NCBI GenBank assembly: GCA_026214975.1
Contig: CM047810.1
Coordinates: forward strand, 42,428,113 to 42,492,112
Origin: Gentiana macrophylla
Taxonomy: Eukaryota > Streptophyta > Magnoliopsida > Gentianales > Gentianaceae
Direction of reading: 5' to 3'
Length of the DNA stretch: 64,000 bases
In this document: positions 32,801 to 44,369 of the stretch, piece by piece
How the letters are laid out: each line of letters begins with the position of its first letter
How positions within the stretch are numbered: the first letter of the stretch is position 1
Translations under genes and position numbers: made by a program
Notes under the pieces: model-generated
What the model was told of the DNA's origin: nothing
Database searches by the model: none
What the model saw: only the letters and a program-made list of their open reading frames with translations

Positions 32801-33842
32801 TGAGTGCCCCAGTGCCTACTCGCATCACTTGAGAACCCTCTTCCAGCTCCTCGTACGAACTAAGAATCTGCAATGAAGAACATACATGGTTAGTAGCTCC
32901 AGTATCAAGTATCCAAATGGACACATCTTTAGCTACATTAAAAGATTCCAAGAATAGTAATTCCGAATTACCTTTCTTATCTTTCCCAGTAACAGCCTTG
33001 GCTTTGCCATCTTTTACATCACGAAGATATTCCGGACAATGGCGTTTCCAATGTCCTACCTCCTTACAGTAAAAGCACTTGCCCTTGGGCTTGGCCTCGT
33101 CAACTTTCTTTGCTTTCTTTTTCTTCATTTGCTTGGGCACAGGTGCAACACTACCCTTCTTCTTTGGTTTGGCCTTAGGCTTGTTTGATGGTTTAACTTC
33201 GGCTATATTGGCTTCAGCTTTCTTATCCCCTACTTGGACCTTATCTTTCGATAGTAGGCCCTCATAGATAGTCAGTTCATTTAGCATCTGTGTCATGGTC
33301 AACTCATGTTTGCCCATCAGATACTGAGTTTTGAACGGGATAAACTCAGGAGTCAACGATTCCAAAATCATCAACACTTGAGTTGCTTCATCGAACATCG
33401 ATCCATGAATATCGGCGTCATTGAAGTGACTGATCATATTTAGAACATGACCATTCACTGCTTTACCTATCTTCAATTTCGTGTTAACAGCCATCCTGAT
33501 GGCATCGTGTCTTGCTTGGTTGCTAGGTGATCCAAACATCGAAGTAAGTTTCTGCATGATATCTCGTGCAGTCTCAAACTCTTCAATATGGGTCCTAATA
33601 ACCTCCGACACTGCCGCCAGGATGATCCCACGAGCCCGGTTATCTGACTCGATCCAGCTATTATTCTGCCCGATCTCAGCTTTTCCGGGTTTTTGGATCG
33701 CCACCATAGGGCATTCAGAAGTGAGTACATATTGCACATTCTTGTATGTGAGTACCACGTTTAGATTACTCTTCCATTTCTTAAAGTTGTTTCCCGATAA
33801 TTTTGAGACGATAAGAAAGGTAAATTTGAGCGAGACATTTTT
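29826..33842 (-). pseudogene. Copia1 gag-pol polyprotein (decayed)
   Basis: On the minus strand the order is gag, protease, integrase, RT, RNase H. Gag (from about 33842, frame cleaner from 33758) ends with the CCHC knuckle CFYCKEVGHWKRHC (33077-33036). Protease has WILDTGATNHVCSS with intact DTGA (32906-32895). The GAG-pre-integrase block is LWHIRLDHISLERLKRLEKV, followed by integrase FVTFIDDYSRFGYVYLL and SDHGGEYLDTEF. RT shows WKLVDLPQGERPIGCKWLYK, AFLNGFLNEEIYMQ, LLRSIYGLKQASRSWY and an intact MYVDDILLIGND. RNase H shows GYTDSDFQSDRDDSKSTSG and KHIERKYWV. Frameshifts fall near 32080-32220, 31900, 31060-31250, 30975, 30800 and 30340. The gene order is diagnostic of Ty1/Copia; I do not assign a lineage. 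Confidence 0.88.
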
Positions 33843-35711
33843 CTTTGAAAATAAAATGACATATATTAATTCAAGTTTAACACTACAATATAAGTTTATT
33901 TTAGGAATTGTAAACTAAAATTAAGTCTAATCTACCATTCCAAGGTTTTAACCTCGCATCTCAGTGCCGCCGTAGGGTAGGTCAAAGAGATGACGGTTAA
34001 ATCGAGACAATCTCATCAATGAATAACTTGTGAGAATCGAATATCCCACGAGAATCGAACATCCCTTTATTCATTGACTACCTTCATTTTTTAGCCTAGA
34101 TATTATCAAGAATACCCTTGATGAGTGTGACCTACTATATCAGATCTCTTAGGTATGCCCCGAGTGTGCCGTCATAGGATTGGTCAGTGACCCGACGAGT
34201 ACCCGGAAATCCTATCCTTTCGGTGACCAAGCCATGAATGTTGATAGGGGTGAACACTATCCGTAGGGGGACGAAATCAAAGCGCCGCGAGGCGTCACCC
34301 TTCTCTCACTTACTTGTATCTATAGTAGAGGCCGTGGGGTTGGCTGTCGCCTCCCCCGCACCCACTCAATATTTTGGAAGTGGTGGTGGGTTAACTAACC
34401 ACGTCTTTTTGATGTTAACATAAAAGCACATCAAATCAAGGATTCCGAATGGTGTCGGTAACGTAGGCAAGCCTACCCGTCCTATTCGTTGGAACATATG
34501 TGACAGTCGGACGAAATCGGGTCAAGAGAGCCCCATTGCGATAAGAAGGAATCACCCCTCCGCTCGCCGGTGGAGCTTAGTCTTGCCGGACCCCCGTGCG
34601 TACATCACACTATGAGGGTTAAGTCGGTCGAGCGAAGCTCAGTTGACCACCCAACTTATAGGCGAACCGGTTTTATCCAAGATTTATTGTTCTTTTACCA
34701 TCATTCAATCTCGTAGACACTACGAATCGAAAATGTGATCTCGTTTGGGCTTTTAAGGCGGTTCACCGAGAACACACACCGAAAAGGCTTAACGATTTCA
34801 TAACCCGTCCTTGGATCTTTAATTAGTTACTAAATTAATTAATTAGCACGTATTAATTAAATTTCAACTAATTACGCGAGTTTGAATACATGCTTATTTT
34901 AATTACCGAAATTAAAATTCTACATGTATGCATGGAGTGGATTTATGATATGATGCATGTCATGGCAATTCCGATTTTATATCTATTTTATGATCAAACA
35001 CATAAAAAAAAATTGCGGAAAATTTAAACACCGAGATTGATCGTTGTACCCCCGTATCTAATCTATCCTAGGAAAAAAGTAAATTACAATCTTGTTGTCT
35101 TCATGTCTTTGATCTTCGAACCTTGAACCACGAAACCAAACCCGAAAGGAGAAGGGGCCTTTATTTTATAAAATAAAATAAATATATATTTTTTTCTTTT
35201 TTTTTATTCAAATCCTGATGTATTTTATTCCAGAAAAATTAAAAAAATTTCAAAAATGCCGATTTTATAAAAAAAAATTAGGATTTGATAAAAAAAAAAC
35301 AAACCCTAGGCGTGTGGTACAAAAAAAAAATAACAAAAAAATTTTCCGCCCCGACTCGTATTCATACCTCGAGTTCCGTCTTCATCTCGTGTTCTTCATC
35401 GTTCTTCGTCGTTTTTCAGGAATTACAAAAAAAAAAAAAAAATTTGCCGAAAAATAAAGAAATAAAAACAACAACTTTTACATCAATCCTATGCTCAAAC
35501 GATCTAAATCGAGAGAGCTTACAATGGATCTAACGAGTAAACAGTACCAACTCCAATCCATCTCTTCAAACCACAACAATCGCAACATAAAAATATATAT
35601 GCATGCATCGGCCCCAAGAAAAAAAATTGGGACACAAAAAACTACATGTTTTCCACCCTAGAACTAATATTTTATACATATAAATATAGATCACCAGGTA
35701 TCTGATACCGC
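33843..35711 (-). other. Copia1 leader region with primer-binding site
   Basis: These 1.87 kb between the 5' LTR and gag carry no recognisable gene. They include A-rich runs at about 35270-35340 and 35425-35445. Next to the LTR the minus strand reads CGGTATCAGATACCTGG (35694-35710), a degenerate complement of initiator tRNA-Met (usual form TGGTATCAGAGC). Confidence 0.65.
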
Positions 35712-37527
35712 TGTTAGTAATATCAACCGCAACGGAAGCGATTTAAGGATCTAGATCTATAATTTACACGTAATAAAATAACTAGATCTACTCTACATGG
35801 GGGTTGTAGAACATACATCTTGGATCTCAAAATCCAAGTAGAAGAACCGCAATAGGAAGAACAAAAGATGGTGTGAAGAGCACCACGATCTTCCGAACGT
35901 GTGATCCGAGCAACTCCCGGTGGAAGGAAATCCTTGTTTCGAATCCTCCCGATATGCTTCCCAGTAAACCTCCAAGATTCTCGCTCTTACTCCCTTGGCC
36001 GAAATTTTCTTCCTCTCTCTAAGAGATGAAAGTCGAAATTTGTGTTGTGTTTTAGGCTTGGGAGAACTCTCTTTATATAGGAGAGTAATCCTTGTCCTCC
36101 AAGGATTTAATAATTAATACAAAATCAATTATAATAATCCTATTAAATAAAATATAATCCTAGAAATATTCTAGAACAAATCTAGAATAATCTTTATCTT
36201 TATTTTTTACCATAAAATATTTATCCAATAATTATTTGTGCACATGTCTTATTAATCCACAAGAAAACAATTTCTTGCTCACAAAGACACTGTGGAGGCC
36301 GAAAATTCTCCTTCCCTCCTAGGGTTTGAGATTTCGGCCATGATACACAAATTGAGCCAAGATTATGAAAAATGTCTTTTTCACATATTTAATTATTTAG
36401 CCCAACTAATTTAATAGTCAACTAAACAATTAATTCACATATCGTTTTAATTAAATTCTAATAAGAACTAAATTAATATTATTAGGATTCGACGTCCGAG
36501 AATAGCTATACTATATTGGAGGCACGTCGGGGACCATGGACTAATAATCAGCGGCTCCGATAAATCAAATAAATAATTATCTTACGAACAGAATAATTAT
36601 ATTCGATAAATCAATCACAAGAATATGCCACCATAATCCCGTGACTGCACTCCTTCGATTATAAGATTATATTTATCTCCTCACGAGAATGATAATAAGC
36701 GTCCATTGATATAATCATTACATATGGATAAATCGGGAAGTTACCGTTAACCCTTTTTAGAACCTCTTATCCTTATTTACCATTAACCCCTAGTGATCAA
36801 TTAATTCAAACAACACACTTGTATCTAATCAGTGTAATATGAACTCGTACGATCGATCAGTTTCTAGGATTAACAAACAATGGAACTGTCTATCTACTTC
36901 CATAAATGGAAGGAATGGATTCCGTTTCTGTGATAACACAGACTACTCACTCAATCCAGTACAATGCCACGATGGGGTAATTCGGATCACAGACTCGGTG
37001 TAATCCTTAACCGTCAAGTCAAACCTCATAATCGATTCAAGCGGTTTGATCGTGATCACCTCAGGATTAAGATATATCCATAAATATGATCATCGATTGA
37101 TTCGATAAGACTTCTCGATTACGGAATTATATCGTGAACTCTAATCAAATCGGTCCAGCCCTATATGATATATCTATCATATATAAATGCCCCACTAGGT
37201 TCTCTTAACCGAAAGTCCGGATAAGACAATCACACATATTGTGTTCTAGGAGCATTAATAGCACGTTAAGGGAGAGACCCGATACTCTCGATTAACTTCA
37301 CTACGGGCTAATTGTATTTTAAGTACATCTTCACTAACTCAATCCTCCCGTGTATATCCCATACACTGAGTTAAGTGATTACATAAACGATATACTTTAG
37401 GGTTTTCTGTAGTGTAAATACTATTGTCACATCGGTGAATATGAGAATAATAAATATGAATAATAATATCATTTCATTTATTAAATAAAACAATTACAAA
37501 ATTGTCTTTCGGGCATTACACCTAACA
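35712..37527 (-). repeat. Copia1 5' LTR (1816 bp)
   Basis: TGTTAGTAATATC to CCTAACA; this is the uninterrupted partner of the left LTR. TSD cttgg follows at 37528. A TATA-like CTATATAAAG (minus strand) lies near 36072-36081. Confidence 0.93.
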
Positions 37528-37532
37528 CTTGG

Positions 37533-37771
37533 TGCCTCCGCCATATCCAGAATGTCATCATATTTCATGGCTCTCGGCAAAATACTGCCACAATCCTCCA
37601 AGTCGACGCCACGCTCACGAGCAACAGGTCGGCCATCTAATGACCTCGGAATGACTCGTAGATCTCCAGTGAATTGAATTGCTCAACCCTGTCTACCGAG
37701 GGGTTGGCATCGCCATAAACAACCTGATGACCGCTCGGGAGATGAACAGTTCTGCTGCATTTTGGAGGCAT
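37533..37771 (-). pseudogene. 'Putative plant transposon protein' ORF of E3, N-terminal part
   Basis: The ATG at 37771 (minus strand) gives MPPKCSRTVHLPSGHQVVYG, then a frameshift near 37680. The next frame reads PRSLDGRPVARERGVDLEDC and AMKYDDILDMAEAP up to the Copia1 insertion. The frame joins the part at 23749 exactly across the TSD. The start codon context, a CT-rich leader and a TATA-like box at 38141-38148 suggest that this is the first exon of an internal transcript. Confidence 0.65.
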
Positions 37772-39019
37772 GGTTGTTGAATACAGAGACTGTTGAAAAC
37801 TCTAATTCAGGATTAAAATCAACCCTCCATTAATTGGCAAGTACTCCAGGTTAATCGGACCAATTTTTTTGGATTTTGTTTTCTGAAAGAGAGCTATTGA
37901 TGATTGAAGAAGATTAATGGCAGCAATAACAACATTACAGCAGCACAACACAACAGCAGAGAATGGAAAGGAGTTTTTAGGTGTTTAGGATGATGGTAAT
38001 GGATGGAAGATGGTTTATAGAGATGGAGATGATGGTGGTGATAATGGCTGAAATTTTTGAAGGTGAAGAAGAAAGGGAGAAACTTGTGATGAAGATGAAG
38101 AATTTAGTTGAAGATGAAGAAGAATGGTGATAGTGGGATGTTTAAATAGGAGAAATTGGAGGAGATGGATGGATTCAGTGGGATAGTGGGTTGGAGAAGT
38201 AATGGTGGTGAGGGGATTGAGGTGTGATTGATGGGATTGAGGAGTTGGACTAATGGTGGAGTGTGGGAAATGAGGAAATGATGGAAGAGAGGGAAAAGGG
38301 GGCGGCTGCTCTGATCCTGATCTACCCGATGCAACGCGTGTCCTCCATGTGCTATCTAATACCCTGATTCAAATTTTGGAATACTCAGATGTGTAAACCC
38401 TACCTTGATTAATCGGCTAGTACCTTAATCAGGGCCACTTTTATCCCATATTTTTCTATTCTCTGTTCTACACACCTTCCATTAACTTGCTGCTCAATCT
38501 TGACCTCTAATCACTAGTTCTTACTCTTTCTTCTGTTATTTCCGACTCAATCCTAACCTACTTCACTAGAATCCACAACGAGTAAAATAAACTTTCCCAA
38601 CATCCATCGATTTCAAACCTAAGGGTGTGGTAGGATGAAAAACAGCTCATCATTTCATCCGGTAACTTTTGTTGACTCATTTCCTATACAAGGGTTAAAA
38701 AGGTAGTTCTGAGTATATAGTCGCCAGCTCGACTGTCTTCGGATCCTCATTCAATCAAGGGTCGGGGCTTTAACTCACCAAACTTGCATTCTCGAGGTCT
38801 TAACCATCATGCACCTCCCTTCTTGTTAATGTGTAGTCCTCATTTGCTTTTTAGGCAGAGAGAGAGACATTATTTCTTATCATCTAGGAGTACTGTCTCT
38901 TGGTTCTTTGCAGAAACTTTCTACGCTCTCTTCCTGGCACGTCATGCCCTTTTGGCTCGTGCACTAGGTCTACCCCTACTTCGAGACTTAACCTTTATGT
39001 CTAGGGATTCCACATTCTC
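37772..39019 (-). promoter_or_regulatory. Promoter-like and leader region of the E3 internal ORF
   Basis: On the minus strand CCTATTTAAA (38141-38150) is a TATA candidate 370 bp before the ATG at 37771, followed by a CT-rich leader. A motif pair of the E3 type (GATTAATCGG at 38407-38416 and CTTAATCAGGG at 38423-38433) lies 260 bp upstream of it. The rest (38434-39019) has no recognisable gene. Confidence 0.45.
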
Positions 39020-39376
39020 TCAGTCCGGGTAATCCACGGGCTCGAAAAACATAGTATCAAGGTCCTCATCAGGATCATCGCAATCATAATCAGAATATAT
39101 GTCAATTAACTGAATAGGAAACTCACCTGGGCTATAAGTTTCGTACTCCTTTGGGTTCTCTGTTGCTTCATGTTTGAGTGCTTCCATTTCCTCCTCCACT
39201 CGCTTCTTATATGCTTCACACTGCTCTCTAACCTTTGAGCCTGGGTACATGGAGATCGGTTTGATATTCGTTACTTTACAAGGCACATCAATTGACTCAA
39301 TTTTCTTTCCCAAATCCTGTTGAACAATTTTCCGAAGTGTCCTGTAATCCCTGCTAAAAAGGCAAAACAAAAACAA
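39020..39376 (-). CDS. Unrecognised ORF in the E3 leader, possibly an exon
   Basis: On the minus strand a frame of about 110 codons reads DYRTLRKIVQQDLGKKIESI and YPGSKVREQCEAYKKRVEEE. It ends in a very acidic C-terminus (IYSDYDCDDPDEDLDTMFFE). The frame opens just after TTTTGCCTTTTTAGCAG, a plausible 3' splice site near 39355, so the coding part may start there rather than at the ATG of 39376. It lies 285 bp after the E3 primer site. I do not recognise a family. It could be a captured host exon or an E3 accessory ORF; gag is unlikely because the capsid signature is missing. Confidence 0.35.
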   Translation of the reverse strand: MFLFCLFSRDYRTLRKIVQQDLGKKIESIDVPCKVTNIKPISMYPGSKVREQCEAYKKRVEEEMEALKHEATENPKEYETYSPGEFPIQLIDIYSDYDCDDPDEDLDTMFFEPVDYPD

Positions 39377-39501
39377 ACAATACGGTTAGCAACTTCCGCC
39401 TCAGTTGGGTTCTGAGCCAACTGTTGTGGACCTACAAACTAAAACTAACACAGATATACACAGAATCACAGAGGCTGTCAAAAATCGATTTTTTGGACCG
39501 C

Positions 39502-39533
39502 GATTAATCAGGGGTAACCCACGATTAATCGGG
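39502..39533 (-). promoter_or_regulatory. E3 motif pair GATTAATC in the leader
   Basis: GATTAATCAGGGG (39502) and GATTAATCGGG (39523) share the palindromic core GATTAATC. About 60 bp around them aligns with 59545-59611 in the LTR. They lie upstream of the unassigned ORF at 39376. Confidence 0.45.
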
Positions 39534-39659
39534 CTCAGAATTTCTTATTTTGGCAGTAAACCGATGCAGGTATATTGCAGGATGACTCAAGACTGAAAAT
39601 AAAAGAAAAACAACTTCTTAATTAGAGTTAAATACGTTAATTCTCAAAATTGGCCCTTG

Positions 39660-39677
39660 TCCCCGAAAACGGCACCA
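39660..39677 (-). other. Primer-binding site of E3 (tRNA-Asp-like, degenerate)
   Basis: On the minus strand TGGTGCCGTTTTCGGGGA resembles the E2/E1' site TGGCGCCGTTGCCGGGGA. It lies six bases after a probable LTR end (..CGACGATCA, plus-strand start at 39684). Confidence 0.65.
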
Positions 39678-39683
39678 AAAACT

Positions 39684-40152
39684 TGATCGTCGTGCATCAC
39701 GTCGATTATACTAGCAAGAGTACTAGGTCAAATCATAGCATAGCAACGGCGAATCAAGGTCGATCCCACAGAGACAAGGCAACTCAAGTATCAACAAACT
39801 CAATCTAATTGAGAAGACAGATACGGTCTATGACCAACAATGACATAGAAACAAACATGGTATTCCTCTCCATCCCCACCTATCTACTAACTTCGTCTAG
39901 TTAATCGTTATGTTTACCTCCCCACATAATTTCCCTAAATTAATCAAACGTTTCAATTCAGTTTAGCTATAGGTGCAATCTCCTAACCCTATCTACTACC
40001 ACTGTAAGGACAACAGACAATCTATATGCAACTAACTTCCTTCGTTGGTTGTATTAGTCCATACGCAATAAGTTTTAGAGATGCCAGTTCGAAACAAAAA
40101 ACCCCTAAGCAGCTATCGACTATGACTAGCACATTCCTAGGGATCCATCAAG
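39684..40152 (-). repeat. E3 5' LTR, proximal segment (continues at 58935)
   Basis: LTR sequence lies next to the primer site and is cut at 40152 by insertion X. TCAAG (40148-40152) is repeated at 58930-58934. No genes. Confidence 0.6.
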
Positions 40153-40589
40153 TGTAACACCCCAATTTTACGAGATGGGCACACCAATGTCCTAACCCTA
40201 TATGTATGTTCACTTACCAACTATTTTCCAATCACCAATCGTATCACATAAAACAATTGAATCGTTATTTCTTACGGGAGGTGGGCCAGAAGGACAAGAT
40301 AAGCTTGAAAATGATGAAATAGGACAAGAAAAAAAGACACTGATTGAAAAGGACAAAAAACAGGTAGACGTACATAAACAACCTTGCTTAAAAAAATTCC
40401 TTGGCGGATATTATTGTATTTTATTTTTGGAAATTTGGCATCAATATTTTCATAATTAATGATGGAGGAAAATAATTAATTCGGCAGCATTAATTTCGCA
40501 GACCTTAATTCATAATTAATAATGATGGAAAAAATTAGGAAAAAAAATAAGGAAAATACTTAATGAATGGGTTGACAATTAGTAGTATC

Positions 40590-42835
40590 TTATTTAGGTG
40601 TAATGTATTATAGTGATAATTACAAATCTTTTTTGATTTTAACACATTTAAATTGTCGTAACTACATGCTCTTTATGTGTGTTACTACACATTTTTTTAT
40701 TGGAACTACACTTAACTCATTAGTTGTTACTACATAATATCCTACGTTAGTACATGTATTTGGTAGAGTTGTACTACATATTTTCTACCTAATATAAGTT
40801 CGTACTTTATATGTAGTAACTTATGCACTAACATATATATATATATATTAATTTACTACTTATTAATATATCAAATTTTTTTGGGTGTAACTACGTGTAT
40901 TAGACCGTCTAATACTAATCTAATCTAATGTATATTACTACATGTTTTTTTTGTTGTGACAACATTCTTTGTATGTGTGTTTCTGCACATTTTTTTCCTG
41001 AAACAACACCTAATTTATTAGTTGTTACTACATATATTTTCAGTGGTACAACATGTTTCACAGGTATTACGACAATATTCTTAGGTGTAACTACATATAT
41101 TTGGTTAATTTGTACTACATATTTTTCTACGTTAAATTTCAACCCAATATAAGTTTGTGCTCAACAACATGTAGTAGCGCATGCATTCACACACGTGTAT
41201 ATTAACTTACTACTTGTTACTATATCAATCCTTAGTACTTGGTACGATATTTATACTTTTTTGGGGTGTAACTACTATATTAGACTACCTAGTACTAATC
41301 TTTTTCGGTGTAGCTAGCAACAACACACACAATCGATTTCACTATACACCCAATCCACAGAACGCACTTACAATGAGTAACATATAGTCACATCAACATC
41401 ATACAATGCAGTTACACTACGTAACACGTTGTAACATCAACATCATGCAGAAAAATGTAGTAGCGCAAAATGTAACATCAACACCACTATGCACACTCTA
41501 TAAGATGTAGTAGCGCAAAATGTAACATCAAACCACTATGCACACTCTATAAGATGTAGTAGCGCAAAATGTAGTAGCACAGTGACAGTCCACAAATGAA
41601 GTAACACGTATTTCACAGTGGTTTCATGAACACACTTGCACGTAGTAATACCACGATGCAAACACCCTCAAGCGTAGGAACACATAATGTACACTCTAAA
41701 CCCTGAACCATTACCCCTAAACCCTGAACCCTAAACCCTAGAACCCTAAACTTTAATCCCTAAACCTTAAACCCTAAAGCTTAAGCCCTATACCTTAAAC
41801 CCTAAACCTGAACCCTAAACCCTGAGCATGAACCCTAAACCCTAGAACCCTAAACATTAATCCCTAAACCTTAAACCCTAAAGCTTAAGCCCTAAACCTT
41901 AAACCCTAAACCTGAACCCTAAACCCTGAACAAGAACCCTAAACCCTAAACCTGAACCCAGAACCCTAAACATGAACCCTAAACCCTAAACATGAACCCT
42001 GAACCTTAAGCCCTGAACCTTAAACCTGAACCCTAAACCCTGAACCGTAAACCCTAAACCTGAACCCTAAACCCTGAACCCTAAAACCTGAACCCTGAAC
42101 CCTGAACCCTAAACCTTAAACCTCGACCTTGAACCCTAACCCTAAACCCTGAACCCTAAACCCAGAACCATAAACCCTAAACCCTAAACCCTAAATGCTA
42201 GGTTAGGGTTCAAGTTTAGGGTTTAGGTCTAGGGCTTAGGTTCGAGGTTTAGGGTTAAGCTTAAGGGTTTAGTGTTTGGATTTAGGCTTTAGGGTTTAAG
42301 GTTCAGGCTTAGGGTTTAGGGTTTAGGGTTTATGATTCATGTTTAGGGTTTTGTGTTTAAGGTTTAATGTTCAGGGTTCAGGGTTTTGGGTTTAGGGTGT
42401 ACATTATATGTTATTATGTTTGAGGGTGTTTGCATAGTGGTGTTACTACGACGGAGGGTGTTCACGGAACCAACGTGAAATACATGTTACTACATTATGC
42501 GTAACTATATTCTTTGTATAGAGTATGCATAGTGGTGTTACTACATGATGAAAAGGGCATGTGTAACAGTAGGTGTTACTACAGGATGTTGATGTTACTA
42601 CATGACTAGTAGTAATCTAATCAGAAAAAAAAAGTGCAGTAACACACATACAAAGAATGTAGTTACAACAAAAAACATGTAGCAGCATGCATTACAGTAG
42701 ATTAGTACTTGTCAGTCTAATACATGTATTTACACAAAAATAAAATATAGTAACAATTAGTAAAGATTGATATAGTAACAAGTAGTAAATTAAAAAGAGT
42801 TTTTATTTTTTATTTATAAAATGGGCTATTTTCGG
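40590..42835. repeat. Large imperfect inverted repeat (foldback-type) with internal tandem repeats
   Basis: Left-arm sequence such as ACATTCTTTGTATGTGTGTT (about 40962) recurs in reverse complement at about 42645. CACGATGCAAACACCCTC (about 41650) recurs inverted at about 42425, and the (C)TAATACATGTATTTACAC-type stretch of the right arm matches 40880-40915 inverted. The left arm also has direct subrepeats of about 300-350 bp and a 49-bp duplication (about 41470-41567). No ORF or transposase is seen. Exact ends are not defined; they could be those of a foldback or long-TIR Mutator-like element. Confidence 0.6.
41686..42400. repeat. Degenerate telomere-type repeats arranged head to head
   Basis: From 41695 to 42196 the sequence is built of CCCTAAA/CCCTGAA variants. 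From about 42200 to 42400 it is TTTAGGG/TTCAGGG variants, so the array inverts at about 42196-42202. A higher-order period of about 104 bp is visible (GAACCCTAAAC..TTAATCCC at 41741 and 41845). It forms the centre of the inverted repeat at 40590-42835. Confidence 0.8.
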
Positions 42836-43362
42836 GTATCTATATTATTTTTTTGAGAAGATTTACCATTAATTTCGATCAATTAATGTGACAGCATTAA
42901 TTCATATTGAATATATGATGAATAAAATTATAAATAAATAACAAAAGAAAAGTGTTTGAACGACATTGAATATCAATTAATGAATAGCAATTAATAATTC
43001 AAGAAAAAATTAGGAAAATAATACTAAAGGGTATTATTGAGTATTCATTGTTTTTTTGTCCTTTACGACCATCATCTTTTTTCCTTATCCTTTTTACTCA
43101 TATTAAATTAAAAGTTGTCTTTCACAACCTTTTCCTATATTTCTTATTTTAAAACGTTTGCGTTTATGTTTGTTGTGTGTGTGCTTACTTTTAATATTTT
43201 TATCATATCGTTGGCAGTATTAAAGCAACCGTTTCAATTCCTTCAAATTGCAAAAATCGTAACCTATGCATTTAACAAGTAGACTTTCAAGTTTATGTCC
43301 ATTAAATTCATTTAATATAATGATTGAAGTCATTCAAAACAACCTTGTGCTTAAATTACTAC

Positions 43363-43406
<44 letters not shown>

Positions 43407-44203
43407 TCCAACCATCCGCTTCATGCATGAACTCAATATATATTATCATCATATGTGTTGCCATACCCCACCTGCATTATTATCACATGATAATTTGTCT
43501 ACCATTATTAGGAAAAGATATTTAACTTGAATTTATCATTAGATGCATAAGTTAAATACAGATGCATGCATTTAATTTATTAAAACATCCTTCATTGCTT
43601 CAGTTACAAATACAAGATTTTGTGTCTTCACCTTCACTTAACGATCCAGCTATAAATATCACATGTTTCATCTCTCCACATCTACATCTACATCTTCATC
43701 TACATTTTCTCCACATCTACATCTTATCTCTTTTGATTCACCCACCTAAATAACAACGTATCAATCATGTTTCATACTCTTTGCTGCTTTATCATTAGAT
43801 CGGAGGGGCTGATCTGTTTACGTTCCTTCCGTGTTCAAATCACGAGTATAGAAGACGGTGAAAGACCTTTCTCCTCTTGAAACTCCATGGACATCGCCAC
43901 GGAGATAGCACAGGTCACCCAGCCACTTTCATTTTTCCGTCTGCCTTATATACAACCTTCAACGTCACCCGTGGTTCGCCGGAGTAGCCATATCCACCAC
44001 TGAGCTATCCAAAGACTCTCATCATTTTCATTGACATTAAATGATTAAAAGCCCGACCCAAAACAACGGTAGTCTTTTAATCATCGATTAATTTAATATG
44101 TCGTCCAAATATATCTCCGACTTGGCATAAACTCTTTTAGAAGTTTTATGTTCGTCCAACCACCACCTTCCTTGGCAAAAAGGCCACAATTGCTGAACCC
44201 GTT
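42836..44203 (+). other. Remainder of insertion X left part; no gene
   Basis: AT-rich sequence with a (TA)n tract (about 43361-43405) and a TATA-like AGCTATAAATATCACATG (about 43648-43665). This is followed by a CATCTACATCT-type pyrimidine-rich stretch that would suit an LTR transcription start. The short open frames here carry no known motif. CCGTT (44199-44203) is the TSD of the Tekay element. Confidence 0.45.
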
Positions 44204-44298
44204 TGTAATATTCTGATTTTCGGAAAAGGCAGACGTGTCATTTTGCGTAAACGAAATATTGGGTTCGGTTCCTTTTATTCGGAGTTTAAGTATTTGTT

Positions 44299-44369
<71 letters not shown>

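Larger units (their letters stand above)
23755..37527 (-). mobile_element. Ty1/Copia element Copia1, inserted in the E3 ORF
   Basis: Ends are TGTTAG...CTAACA with TSD cttgg at 23750-23754 and 37528-37532. The right LTR is 35712-37527. The left LTR is 23755-25308 plus 29443-29737, interrupted by the tandem mini-element. On the minus strand the order is 5' LTR, primer site, long leader, gag-protease-integrase-RT-RNase H (the Copia order) and polypurine tract (29738-29750, AAGTGGGAGAT). All ORFs are broken. Confidence 0.93.

Noticed and set aside
34238..34423. Small plus-strand frame in the Copia1 leader
   Set aside because: No motif; short enough to be chance.
41686..42400. A real telomere or chromosome end
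   Set aside because: The repeats are degenerate, in both orientations, and lie inside inverted arms within an LTR.
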